Assembly: GCA_002408385.1 (NCBI GenBank)
Contig: DHSB01000012.1
Location: 65,595-71,547, forward strand
Origin: Myxococcales bacterium UBA5297
GTDB taxonomy: Bacteria > Myxococcota > Myxococcia > Myxococcales > UBA5297
DNA: 5,953 nucleotides
Direction of reading: 5' to 3'
Position 1 is the first letter of the stretch; every line of letters starts with the position of its first letter. A model generated the notes under the pieces. The model had not been told where the DNA came from. It did not search any database and saw nothing but the letters and a program-made list of their open reading frames with translations. Positions 1-5,953 of this stretch are shown one piece after another. The translations under genes were made by a program, and so were the position numbers.

Positions 1-113
1 AGCCTCCCGAGGAACGAGGGGGGCGGAGTCGAGGGGCCCTCACCTTCGGCCTCGCGAGATCGGCCTACGCTCGGGCTGACCGGCCTTCGCTCGATAGATT
101 TTGCGACACCACT
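1..113. other. Downstream non-coding stretch with a short 20-bp-period repeat
   Basis: No gene with a supported start is seen after the barrel stop. CGGCCTACGCTCG (61-73) recurs with one change as CGGCCTTCGCTCG (81-93), and a third CGGCCT begins at 47. GAGGGGCCCTC at 31-41 is nearly palindromic. No stem followed by a T-run is visible on the minus strand, so a rho-independent terminator cannot be called. Confidence 0.45.
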
Positions 114-1580
114 TCAGAGGTGGATCGCGACCTGGGCCATCAGGCCGGCCGCGGCCATCCCGTATTCGCTGCGCACCCCGAGCGTCGAAGAGGCGCTCTG
201 GAAGGCGGGGCTCGCCTCGAGCACGTCCGAGGCGCCAAGGTCCTGGAAGGCCTTCTGGTCGGGCCCTTTGCCCAGCGGGAGGAAGGCCCCGACGCGCAGC
301 AGCACGCCCTGCGCCGCCGACCACTCCACCACCGGGACGAGCATCGCGCTCGGGTCCTGCAGGTTGACCAGGGCGGTCGTCTGCAGCGCGACGAGCTCGC
401 TCACCGCCCAGCTCGAGACGAGCCCGAGGTAGTGGCGGCCGGCGCCGAAGACCTCGCCGCGCGCGACCCGAGCGCTCTGCATCTTCGCGAGGTACTCCTC
501 CGGCGTGGACGCGCCGAAGCCGTTGAAGTGGTACTCGGCCATCAGCACCAGGCTCTCGAGCGGCCTCCACTCGACGCCGCCGACCGCGCGCACGAACTGC
601 TCGTCGACCTTCAACGGGCCCTCGCTCCATCCCGCCATCCCCAGGGTCCAGGCCGCCTCGCCGTGGACACCGAGCCGGCCGAGGTCGCCCGAGAAGTCGG
701 CGCCGAAGACCAGGTCCGAGAGGTACTTGGCGGCCGAGAGCGAGAAGTCGTAGCCGAAGAAGTTGGCCTGGGCGCGCACGACGCCGCCATTCTCCTCGGC
801 GCGCCTCTGCGGAAGCCAGAGCAGGTCGAGCAGGCCGGTGACCCCGAGCGGCATCGAGACGCGCAGCGCGTCGACGCCCTTGCGCACCTCCTTGTCGATG
901 TCGGTCGGGGAGAACGGGCTGAGGAGATCGGTCGGGTTCCACAGCCGCCCGCTGCCCCAGCCGAGCACCTGCCGCCCGGCGACGACGTCGACGCCGGGGA
1001 AGGAGAGCTTGAGCGAGAGCCGATCGAGATCGTGGCGCAGCCGCATCGTGCCGCTCTCGGCGAGCGCGGGGTCGAAGTCGACGAGCCGCCGGCTCGCGGT
1101 CGCCGCCCCGCTCATCGGCGAGCCGCCGAGGGCCGCTCCGCCCGCGAAGGCCGGCGCCGAGGCGACCGACGCGCCAAGCTGCCAGGCGACCTCGGCGTCG
1201 AGGTGCTCGCCCCACAGCAGCCGGGCCTGCAACCGCGCGACCTGGGTGCTGAGCGCGCCCTCGCCTGGCATCGGCTCGAACAGCGGCAGCGTCGCCGCGA
1301 CGGAGGTCGGCAGCGACTCGCGCGCCTCTTCGACCGCCCGCGCCAGCGCGTCCATGTTGGCGACCAGCCCGTCGGGCAAGACCATCCCCGCGCCGAGCGC
1401 CTTGTAGAAGCCGCCCACCTCGAGCACGCGGGTCTCGGCCTCATTCGCCCAGACCTGCTTTGCCTGCGCGGCCCCGGAGTGGAGGACGAGCCCGAGGACG
1501 AGCCCCCACCCTGTCCACCTCGACTGGCGGTGGCGTCGGGCGCGAACCGGGCCGTTCGTATCGAGCGGATGGCTAGACAT
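114..1580 (-). CDS. Outer-membrane beta-barrel protein, porin-like
   Basis: This 488-residue protein has a long basic N-region (RARRHRQSR, 13-21), a hydrophobic core (WGLVLGLVL) and a signal peptidase site at AAQA/KQ, about residue 40. The mature part contains many amphipathic stretches of alternating residues ending in turns, for example RLQARLLWGEHLDAEVAWQL, RLSLKLSFPGVDVVAGRQVL, VLMAEYHFNG and VLLRVGAFLPLG, typical of outer-membrane barrels. The block from about 202 to 240 (GRQVLGWGSGRLWNPTDLL, then DIDKEVRKGVDALRV) looks conserved and recalls DUF1302-like or alginate-export-like barrels, but I cannot name a family. An Ala/Gly/Ser-rich segment (136-163) is probably a surface loop. The C-terminal strand ends QVAIHL, without the usual final Phe or Trp. 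A modest GGAAGG lies 8 nt before the ATG. As last gene of the operon it is probably the outer-membrane partner of the ABC/LolA-like system. Confidence 0.75.
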   Translation of the reverse strand: MSSHPLDTNGPVRARRHRQSRWTGWGLVLGLVLHSGAAQAKQVWANEAETRVLEVGGFYKALGAGMVLPDGLVANMDALARAVEEARESLPTSVAATLPLFEPMPGEGALSTQVARLQARLLWGEHLDAEVAWQLGASVASAPAFAGGAALGGSPMSGAATASRRLVDFDPALAESGTMRLRHDLDRLSLKLSFPGVDVVAGRQVLGWGSGRLWNPTDLLSPFSPTDIDKEVRKGVDALRVSMPLGVTGLLDLLWLPQRRAEENGGVVRAQANFFGYDFSLSAAKYLSDLVFGADFSGDLGRLGVHGEAAWTLGMAGWSEGPLKVDEQFVRAVGGVEWRPLESLVLMAEYHFNGFGASTPEEYLAKMQSARVARGEVFGAGRHYLGLVSSWAVSELVALQTTALVNLQDPSAMLVPVVEWSAAQGVLLRVGAFLPLGKGPDQKAFQDLGASDVLEASPAFQSASSTLGVRSEYGMAAAGLMAQVAIHL

Positions 1581-1597
1581 GGCCGAGGCCTTCCGAA

Positions 1598-2314
1598 TCA
1601 GGAGCTGGCCGCCTGCGGCTCGCCCGGGCTCTTGCGCTCGTCCGAGGCGACCTTGCCGTCGACCAGCCGCACGACGCGGTCGGCGCTCTCGAGCACCATC
1701 GGGTCGTGGCTCGAGAAGATGAAGGTCACTCCGCGATCGCGGTTGAGCCGGCGCATCATCTCCACCAGCGCGCGCCCGGTGGCCTGGTCGAGGTTCGCCG
1801 TCGGCTCGTCGGCGAGCACGACCGCGGGCTCGGCGGCGATGGCCCGGGCGACGGCGACCCGCTGCTGCTGCCCGCCGCTCATCTCGAGCGGCCGCTTCTC
1901 CTCGAGCCCCTCGAGCCCGACCTGCGCGAGCAGCTCGGCGACCCGGCGGCGCCGCTCCGCCGCGGGCACGCGCTTGAGCCCCATGACGTACTCGGCGTTC
2001 TCGGCCGCGGAGAGCACGGGGATGAGGTTGTAGGCCTGGAAGACGAACCCGATGCGGTCGCGCCGCAGGTCGGCCTGTTCATTGGGCGAGAGCGTCCCCA
2101 GGTCGCGCCCGTCGACCTCGACCGTGCCCGAAGTCGGCGTGTCGAGCGCGCCGATGAGGTTGAGCAGGGTCGTCTTGCCCGACCCGCTCGGCCCGGCGAT
2201 GGCCATGAATTCGCCCTTCTCCACCACCAGGTCGACGCCCCGCAGCGCCTCGGTGACCACCTTGCCCTTCGCCAGATAGCTCTTCTTGACCCCGGCGACT
2301 CGCACCACGCTCAT
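1598..2314 (-). CDS. ABC transporter ATP-binding protein, LolD/MacB type
   Basis: This 238-residue cytoplasmic ATPase should power the two permeases upstream. All nucleotide-binding elements are intact: Walker A GPSGSGKTT (41-49), Q-loop Q93 in VFQAYNLIP, signature EMSGGQQQRVAVARA (144-158), Walker B VVLADEPT (165-172) with catalytic E170, D-loop ANLD (173-176) and switch H203 in SSHD. The signature begins with Met instead of the common Leu, a mild variant. FVFQAYNLIPVLSAAEN is typical of the LolD/MacB/FtsE branch (COG1136 type). The start was chosen at MSVVRVAGVKKSY because AGGAG lies 8 nt before it in the 17-nt gap after permease 2; the longer open frame to 2551 would overlap that permease and is rejected. 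A short polar tail follows the ATPase domain (about 222-238). The outer-membrane gene starts 17 nt downstream. Confidence 0.95.
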   Translation of the reverse strand: MSVVRVAGVKKSYLAKGKVVTEALRGVDLVVEKGEFMAIAGPSGSGKTTLLNLIGALDTPTSGTVEVDGRDLGTLSPNEQADLRRDRIGFVFQAYNLIPVLSAAENAEYVMGLKRVPAAERRRRVAELLAQVGLEGLEEKRPLEMSGGQQQRVAVARAIAAEPAVVLADEPTANLDQATGRALVEMMRRLNRDRGVTFIFSSHDPMVLESADRVVRLVDGKVASDERKSPGEPQAASS

Positions 2315-2331
2315 CCGTTCGACTCCTCTCC

Positions 2332-3561
2332 TCAATTCGCTCGCAGCGCCTTGGCCGGCTCGACCTTGGAGATTCGCCAGGCCGGATAGATGCCGATCAG
2401 CGTGGTGAGCACGAAGACCAGCGCCGCGGCCTCGATCGTCGGGCGGACCGCGACGGCGGTGCGCACCCGGGCGTCGAGCACCGTGCCGGCCATCTCCCAG
2501 GATTCGGTGGACTTGCTGAAGTCGAGCAGCGAGCCGTCGGCCCCCGCCCACACCGCCGCGAGCCCCAGCGCCAGCCCCGCAGCCACCGAGAGCAGCGCGA
2601 TCCAGAACGACTCGGCGAGGATGAGCGCCACGATGCCCCGGGGCCGCTCGCCTAAAGCCCGCATCACGCCGAGCTCCCGGGTTCGCTCGAGCACCGACAT
2701 CAGCATCGTGTTCATGATCCCCAGTCCCACCAGCAGGTAGACGAAGAGGGTGATCACCACGGTCATGGTGCCGGTCATCTGCTCTATCTCGAGCAGCGCC
2801 GGCATCAGCTCGGCGTAGGTGACGACCTCGGCCCGGTCGCCGAGCCGCTGCTCCATCGCCCGCTTCACCTCGTCGGCCTGCGTCGCGTCGGGGAGTTGCA
2901 CGACGAGCTGGTGGGCGACCTCGCCGAGGCCGAGGAGCTTTTGGGCCGCGGGCGCATCCACGAAGACGGTGGCCCTCGACAAGGGCGCGGCTATCGAATG
3001 GAAGATGCCGCGGACCCGGAAGACGTCCACGCCCATCTCACCGTCGGCGCCCTGGACCATCAGCTTGAGCTTGTGGCCGACCTTGAGCTGCAGCTTCTCG
3101 GCGAGCTTCTCGCCGACGAGCACGCCGCGCCCGTCGCCCGGGGCGAGCCGCTCGCCTTGGCGCACGTCGCCGAAGTGCTTCGAGAGCCTCAGCTCCCGCT
3201 CCGGATCGACGCCGAGGACGGTGACCCCTTGCGCCCCGTGCGCCCCGCTGGCCAGCGCGCGCGCGACGACCCGCGCGCCGGCGTCGGCGCCCGCCGGCAG
3301 CTCCAGGGTCGAGAGCAGCCCCTTGGAGTCGGCCAGCGCGACCTCGACCGGCCGTCGCGGCCGCCAGCCCTTGGCGTAGACCTCGACGTGGCCCATGCCG
3401 GTGTTGTCGAGCTGGTTCTTGGCCTCGCCGATCATCCCCTCTATCCAGCCGACGTAGAAGACGATGAGCGCCAGGCCAAGGCCCGCCGCGCTCATGCTGA
3501 TCAGCGTGCGGCGGCGGTTTCGCCAGAGGTTGCGCCAGGAAATCGCGAGCAGCAGCCGCAT
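2332..3561 (-). CDS. ABC transporter permease 2, LolC/E- and MacB-like (FtsX fold)
   Basis: The 409-residue protein is a diverged relative of the preceding permease with the same plan. The N-terminus contains SWRNLWRNRRRTL (8-20), then TM1 at about 19-40, a periplasmic domain at about 41-263, TM2 at 266-288, TM3 at 314-338 and TM4 at 376-393. The conserved cytoplasmic ERTRELGVMRALG is at 292-304 and the tail is PAWRISKVEPAKAL (393-406). MGHVEVYAKGW after TM1 matches the equivalent motif of its neighbour. Two similar but non-identical permeases beside one ATPase suggest a heterodimer like LolC-LolE rather than a MacB homodimer; this is inference. It starts on the ATG that overlaps the previous stop by one base. 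The ATPase gene follows after 17 nt with its own Shine-Dalgarno. The substrate is unknown. Confidence 0.9.
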   Translation of the reverse strand: MRLLLAISWRNLWRNRRRTLISMSAAGLGLALIVFYVGWIEGMIGEAKNQLDNTGMGHVEVYAKGWRPRRPVEVALADSKGLLSTLELPAGADAGARVVARALASGAHGAQGVTVLGVDPERELRLSKHFGDVRQGERLAPGDGRGVLVGEKLAEKLQLKVGHKLKLMVQGADGEMGVDVFRVRGIFHSIAAPLSRATVFVDAPAAQKLLGLGEVAHQLVVQLPDATQADEVKRAMEQRLGDRAEVVTYAELMPALLEIEQMTGTMTVVITLFVYLLVGLGIMNTMLMSVLERTRELGVMRALGERPRGIVALILAESFWIALLSVAAGLALGLAAVWAGADGSLLDFSKSTESWEMAGTVLDARVRTAVAVRPTIEAAALVFVLTTLIGIYPAWRISKVEPAKALRAN

Positions 3562-4778
3562 CAGACGGACCTCGTCGCCTCGACCGGCTTGAGCCGGGAG
3601 GCACGCCAGGCCGGCCAGAGCCCGCCGGCGAGCACAGTGAGCAGAACGGTGAGCGCGGCCTGCCCGACCGAGCTCGGATAGAGCCGCAGCTCGAAGACCG
3701 AGGGTATGCGCACGCCGACCATGTCGCCGCTCGAGGTCAGCCCGCTCATGTCGATGGAGCCGACCGCGCCGATACCCGCGGCGGCCAGGGCGACCCCCAC
3801 CGCCAGTCCCACGACCCCGAGCAGCAGCGCCTCGGTCACCACCAGCCGCCGGATGGTGCCGCGGCGGGTGCCCAGCGAGGCCATCACTCCGAACTCGCGG
3901 GTGCGCTCGAAGGTGGACATGGTCATCGCGTTGAGGACCCCGAGCGCCACGATGAGGAAGACGACGGCGGCCAGGCCCTTGATCCCGCCGCGCTTCTGGT
4001 CGACCACGCTCTTCAGCTCAGGGAGCATCTGGTCCCACGACAGGCCCTCGAGCTCGGCGAGGTCGAGCGCGCCGCGCAGCGCCTCGAGGTGCGCCGAGAC
4101 GTCTTGGTCCTCGGTCGGCAGCCTGACCAGCAGTTGGTGGACGCCCCCGAGGCCAAAGAAGGCCTGGGCGTCGGCCAGGTTGAGGAAGACCGCGGTCGCG
4201 TCGAGCTCGTCGGAGCCCGCGTCGGCGACGCCGGCCACGGTGTAGCGGTCGTTGGCCATCGAGCCGTCGACCGCCTGGCCGAGCATCACCAGCTCGCCCC
4301 CGGGCTCCAGCTCGAGCTGGTCGGCCAGTGAGCGACCGAGGACGACCTCTCCGGACCGCTCGGAGGAGAGCGCCCGCCCGCGCACGACGCTGAGCGGGCC
4401 CTCGCCGCTCGGCTCGCGCTCGGGCTGGAGGCCCATCACCACCACGGCGGCCGACTGCTTCTCGGTGCCCGCCAGGCCGTAGCCGAGCACCCGCTGGGCG
4501 AGCCTCGCGCCGGGCAGCGCGCTCGCCACCCGCGCCTCGACCTGCGCCGGGTCGGCGACCACGTTGCCCAGCTCGGGTTCGGCCTGCCAGCCCGCGCCGT
4601 GGACCTGGAGGTGGCCGACCTGGGACTCGGTGACCTGCCGAATGACCTTCGACCAGGTCGCCTCGTTGAAGCTGTGGCCGAAGACGATGGCGCACACGCC
4701 GAGCGACATCGCGCTCAAGGTCAGCAGCGTGCGGCGCCGGTTGCGCATCAGGTTTCGCCACGCCATCTGGAGGAGCAT
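3561..4778 (-). CDS. ABC transporter permease 1, LolC/E- and MacB-like (FtsX fold)
   Basis: The 405-residue inner-membrane protein has the type VII ABC permease layout. A basic cytoplasmic start (AWRNLMRNRRRTL, 6-18) leads into TM1 at about 17-36. A large periplasmic domain (about 37-265, MacB_PCD-like) follows, then an FtsX domain with TM2 at about 267-287, TM3 at 314-338 and TM4 at 372-391. The cytoplasmic loop after TM2 carries ERTREFGVMASLG (291-303), the usual ATPase-contact motif, and the tail PAWRASRLKPVEA (389-401) is typical. Just after TM1 is VGHLQVHGAGW, seen in LolE-type permeases. The TM3-TM4 loop is about 30 residues, closer to LolC/E than to MacB. Such permeases do not form a channel; they pass ATP-driven motion to the periplasm. 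The TGA stop shares one base with the next ATG (TGATG), which suggests coupling and equal amounts of the two permeases. Confidence 0.9.
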   Translation of the reverse strand: MLLQMAWRNLMRNRRRTLLTLSAMSLGVCAIVFGHSFNEATWSKVIRQVTESQVGHLQVHGAGWQAEPELGNVVADPAQVEARVASALPGARLAQRVLGYGLAGTEKQSAAVVVMGLQPEREPSGEGPLSVVRGRALSSERSGEVVLGRSLADQLELEPGGELVMLGQAVDGSMANDRYTVAGVADAGSDELDATAVFLNLADAQAFFGLGGVHQLLVRLPTEDQDVSAHLEALRGALDLAELEGLSWDQMLPELKSVVDQKRGGIKGLAAVVFLIVALGVLNAMTMSTFERTREFGVMASLGTRRGTIRRLVVTEALLLGVVGLAVGVALAAAGIGAVGSIDMSGLTSSGDMVGVRIPSVFELRLYPSSVGQAALTVLLTVLAGGLWPAWRASRLKPVEATRSV

Positions 4779-4784
4779 CGCGGG

Positions 4785-5585
4785 CTACCTCCCCTGCCGC
4801 AGCCGATGCAGGCCGAAGGTGTCGTCGGAGATGTCCAGGTCGAACTCGATCTGGTCGTAGAGGATGGAGGTCTGGCGGTTCTCGTCGGAGGGGATGAAGG
4901 TCATCCGCGCCGGGAACTGCCGCCAGCCGACCTGCCGGAAGTCTCCGTACTCGAGCCGGCGGGCCTCCTTGCCCTCCTCGTCGAAAAAGACCTGCTTCAC
5001 CGGCAGGCAGCTCTGGCGGTCGACGAGCATCTCGACCTTGCCCCAGACCACCGGGCTGTCGGGCTTGGGCGTCAGGCCAATCCGCCAGACCTCGCGCTCG
5101 CCGGCCTTCTCGACCCCGAGCACCTTGGCCTCGTAGTCCTCGACCAGGCTCGAGCCGCGCACCAGGTCGTCGTTGGTGAAGTCCGAGCCCATCCAGCTAT
5201 CGCCGAGCATGCCGCTGGGCAGCTTCATGACCCGGCCGGCCTGCGGCAGGTAGTTCCAGAGCTGCTTCTCGCGCTTGAGGGTCATCATCCCCGTCTCGCG
5301 CGGGCCGCCCTCGAGGACGCGGATGAGCGTGTAGTCGCGCCCCTTCGCCCAGGCCTTCAGCTTGAGGCTGCGGGTCCAGTCCTTGGTCTTGATGGTCATC
5401 GAGAAGGTGCCGATCGACGAGCTGCCCTCGAGCAGCTTCTCGGTCCGGCGGATCAGCGCGGCGACGTCCGGGGTCTCCTCGCTCGACGGGCACGGCGGGA
5501 TGTCGCCGGGTGCCTTCTCGGCCGCCAAGGCCGGGCCCGCGGCCAGCGCGAGCGCTGCGGTGATCGATGCGATTGCGCCTCTCAT
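4785..5585 (-). CDS. Periplasmic LolA-like outer membrane lipoprotein-sorting protein
   Basis: The 266-residue protein has a Sec signal peptide at residues 1-22 (hydrophobic ALALAAGPALA, with likely cleavage after the Ala run) and no lipobox cysteine, so a soluble periplasmic protein is expected. The mature part resembles the LolA-like beta-sheet fold (the outer membrane lipoprotein-sorting protein family, Pfam LolA_like type). Family-typical stretches are ETGMMTLKREKQLWNYLPQ (97-115), a MKLPS segment (120-124), WMGSDFTNDDL (131-141) and a C-terminal IEFDLDISDDTFGL (246-259). Proteins of this fold bind acyl chains in a hydrophobic cleft and often sit beside ABC or RND lipid exporters. Two cysteines, C32 and C193, could form a disulfide. 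The gene is first of the tight series, 6 nt before the first permease, so it is probably the carrier or partner of that transporter. The exact cargo, lipoprotein or lipid, is not readable. Strong homology to classical LolA is not claimed. Confidence 0.85.
   Translation of the reverse strand: MRGAIASITAALALAAGPALAAEKAPGDIPPCPSSEETPDVAALIRRTEKLLEGSSSIGTFSMTIKTKDWTRSLKLKAWAKGRDYTLIRVLEGGPRETGMMTLKREKQLWNYLPQAGRVMKLPSGMLGDSWMGSDFTNDDLVRGSSLVEDYEAKVLGVEKAGEREVWRIGLTPKPDSPVVWGKVEMLVDRQSCLPVKQVFFDEEGKEARRLEYGDFRQVGWRQFPARMTFIPSDENRQTSILYDQIEFDLDISDDTFGLHRLRQGR
4788..4794 (-). promoter_or_regulatory. Ribosome binding site of permease 1, inside the end of the LolA-like gene
   Basis: GGGGAGG on the minus strand forms the last two sense codons of the LolA-like gene and abuts its TAG stop. 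The GGAGG core is 9 nt from the ATG at 4778. This selects MLLQ over the internal in-frame ATG at 4766 (MAWRNL) and ties translation of the two genes together. Confidence 0.7.
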
Positions 5586-5683
5586 CGTTTCTGCTCCTCT
5601 GCGGGCGCCGCGATGCGGCGATAGAGGTCGAGCTGCAGCGCCCCGATCCGTTCGAGTTCCTCGGGACCGGTGCGGCGAATCAC
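5582..5683 (-). CDS. Possible 33-residue leader peptide coupled to the LolA-like gene
   Basis: This short ORF starts with GTG and ends with a TGA that overlaps the ATG of the next gene as ATGA, a classic arrangement for translational coupling. The peptide begins (M)IRRTGPEELERIGA and ends AAPAEEQKR. It is charged, with a leucine-spaced middle (residues 8-24) that could form a short amphipathic helix, and it has no signal peptide or membrane segment. It could be a leader peptide that sets translation of the operon, a small functional protein, or chance. The frame is also open upstream (to about 5926), but that part looks non-coding and has no comparable ribosome site. I recognise no family. 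Support comes from the Shine-Dalgarno and the stop/start overlap only. Confidence 0.4.
   Translation of the reverse strand: MIRRTGPEELERIGALQLDLYRRIAAPAEEQKR
5594..5598 (-). promoter_or_regulatory. Ribosome binding site of the LolA-like gene
   Basis: AGGAG on the minus strand lies 8 nt before the ATG at 5585, within the last codons of the overlapping mini-ORF. It fixes this ATG as the start, which also places a proper signal peptide at the N-terminus. Longer in-frame extensions to about 5924 are therefore rejected. Confidence 0.75.
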
Positions 5684-5687
5684 GGTG

Positions 5688-5695
5688 TCCTCCCC
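5688..5695 (-). promoter_or_regulatory. Strong Shine-Dalgarno before a GTG mini-ORF
   Basis: On the minus strand this reads GGGGAGGA, a near-ideal anti-16S match. The GGAGG core (5693-5689) lies 5 nt before the GTG at 5683-5681. It is the main evidence that translation may begin here, upstream of the LolA-like gene. Confidence 0.5.
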
Positions 5696-5863
5696 TTTCG
5701 TGTCGCTTGGGCGGCAACAACATCGCGCAATGACAGGCGAAACTCCAGCCGGGGACGGTGCGTTCGACCACGGCCGGTCCCTCCCGCTCATCTTGGGCAA
5801 GCAGGAGGCCGCCGCGTCGGTCGTCTGTTCGAAAGGACGCTGTTCGATGTCCTGGCTGCTGGG

Positions 5864-5945
5864 GTCTTTCGTCTGGAATCCACAAGTCATTGCGCCCGGC
5901 CGACGGCTTTCGTTCACAATCCACAATTCATTGCACCTCGCCGAC
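5864..5945. repeat. 41-bp imperfect tandem direct repeat, two copies
   Basis: Two adjacent copies, 5864-5904 and 5905-5945, align without gaps over 41 bp with 32 identical positions. Read on the minus strand, the best-conserved blocks are GTCGGC at the start, GCAATGA then TTGTGGATT in the middle (one variable base between them), and ACGAAAG near the end. The period is not a multiple of three and no gene crosses it, so it is not a coding repeat. It lies about 180 bp upstream of the first start codon of the operon. A period of 41 bp is close to four helical turns, so a protein binding each copy would sit on the same DNA face; this is inference. A third copy beyond 5945 cannot be judged, because only eight bases remain and they match poorly. 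Confidence 0.7.
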
Positions 5946-5953
5946 CACTTCTT

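Larger units (their letters stand above)
5684..5953 (-). other. Upstream region of the operon without a convincing gene
   Basis: This stretch of about 270 bases lies before the first supported start codon of the operon and runs to the window edge. Open frames cross it on the minus strand (from about 5926), but their translations look random, rich in Arg, Pro and Cys with no domain, and none has a supported start. Its outer part (5864-5945) is a 41-bp tandem repeat and is visibly less GC-rich than the genes. A 10-bp sequence, GTCATTGCGC, at 5886-5895 recurs inverted as GCGCAATGAC at 5725-5734. The operon promoter is expected here. No clean -35/-10 pair with a 16-18 nt spacer and no good sigma-54 site could be found by eye, so none is called. 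Confidence 0.6.

Noticed and set aside
31..41. GAGGGGCCCTC near-palindrome as operon terminator
   Set aside because: The stem is short and imperfect and no T-run follows it in the direction of transcription.
40..1215. 391-codon minus-strand frame within the barrel gene
   Set aside because: An Arg/Gly-rich out-of-frame translation of the barrel gene, with no signal peptide or domain.
120..2033. 637-codon open frame on the plus strand opposite the barrel and ATPase genes
   Set aside because: It is antisense to two well-supported genes, its translation is rich in Arg, Ala, Glu and His with no domain, and long antisense frames are expected in GC-rich DNA with strong third-position bias.
2896..3681. 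261-codon plus-strand frame opposite the permease junction
   Set aside because: Composition is random-like and it mirrors the codon bias of the permease genes; no ribosome site or motif supports it.
4599..5624. 341-codon plus-strand frame opposite the LolA-like gene
   Set aside because: Shadow of the minus-strand coding frame; no recognisable domain, low-complexity Leu/Arg/Ala/Val-rich translation.
5735..5755. Possible sigma-54 promoter (GG-N10-GC spacing) on the minus strand
   Set aside because: The spacing fits, but the flanking bases match the TGGCAC and TTGCA consensus poorly, so chance is the better explanation.
5586..5926. N-terminal extensions of the LolA-like protein or a 114-codon ORF across the upstream region
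   Set aside because: The extension would bury a clear signal peptide and lacks a ribosome site at its start; the region contains a non-triplet 41-bp repeat and random-like translation. Only the last 33 codons of the overlapping frame have support.

Overview
The window is GC-rich, and G or C dominates third codon positions. It reads almost entirely as one operon on the minus strand. Two signal-peptide proteins, one of them an outer-membrane-type beta-barrel, show that the host is a diderm (Gram-negative) bacterium. The gene set and the style of the proteins recall Myxococcota and other former Deltaproteobacteria. That placement is an impression from composition and gene content, not a measured result.

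Layout in the direction of transcription, from high to low coordinates. Positions 5953-5684 are an upstream region with no convincing gene; it holds a 41-bp imperfect tandem repeat (5864-5945). A possible 33-codon ORF with a GTG start and a strong Shine-Dalgarno (5683-5582) overlaps the next start as ATGA. Then come a periplasmic LolA-like protein (5585-4785), a first FtsX/MacB-fold ABC permease (4778-3561), a second related permease (3561-2332), a LolD/MacB-type ATPase (2314-1598) and an outer-membrane beta-barrel protein (1580-114). Gaps between the five main genes are -1 to 17 nt, so they are probably co-transcribed and partly translationally coupled. Positions 1-113 are non-coding, with a short 20-bp-period repeat and no clear terminator.

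Together the five main genes look like one transenvelope machine. The ATPase and two non-identical permeases would form an inner-membrane mechanotransmission (type VII) ABC complex, the LolA-like protein would be its periplasmic carrier or partner, and the barrel would be the outer-membrane element. This resembles the LolCDE-LolA lipoprotein-sorting pathway, but a barrel stands where LolB would be, and there is no membrane-fusion protein or TolC-type gene as in MacAB. Movement of a lipid or lipoprotein between the membranes is the most natural hypothesis, but the cargo cannot be read from the sequence. The points most worth a second look are this gene combination, the coupled mini-ORF and the upstream tandem repeat.
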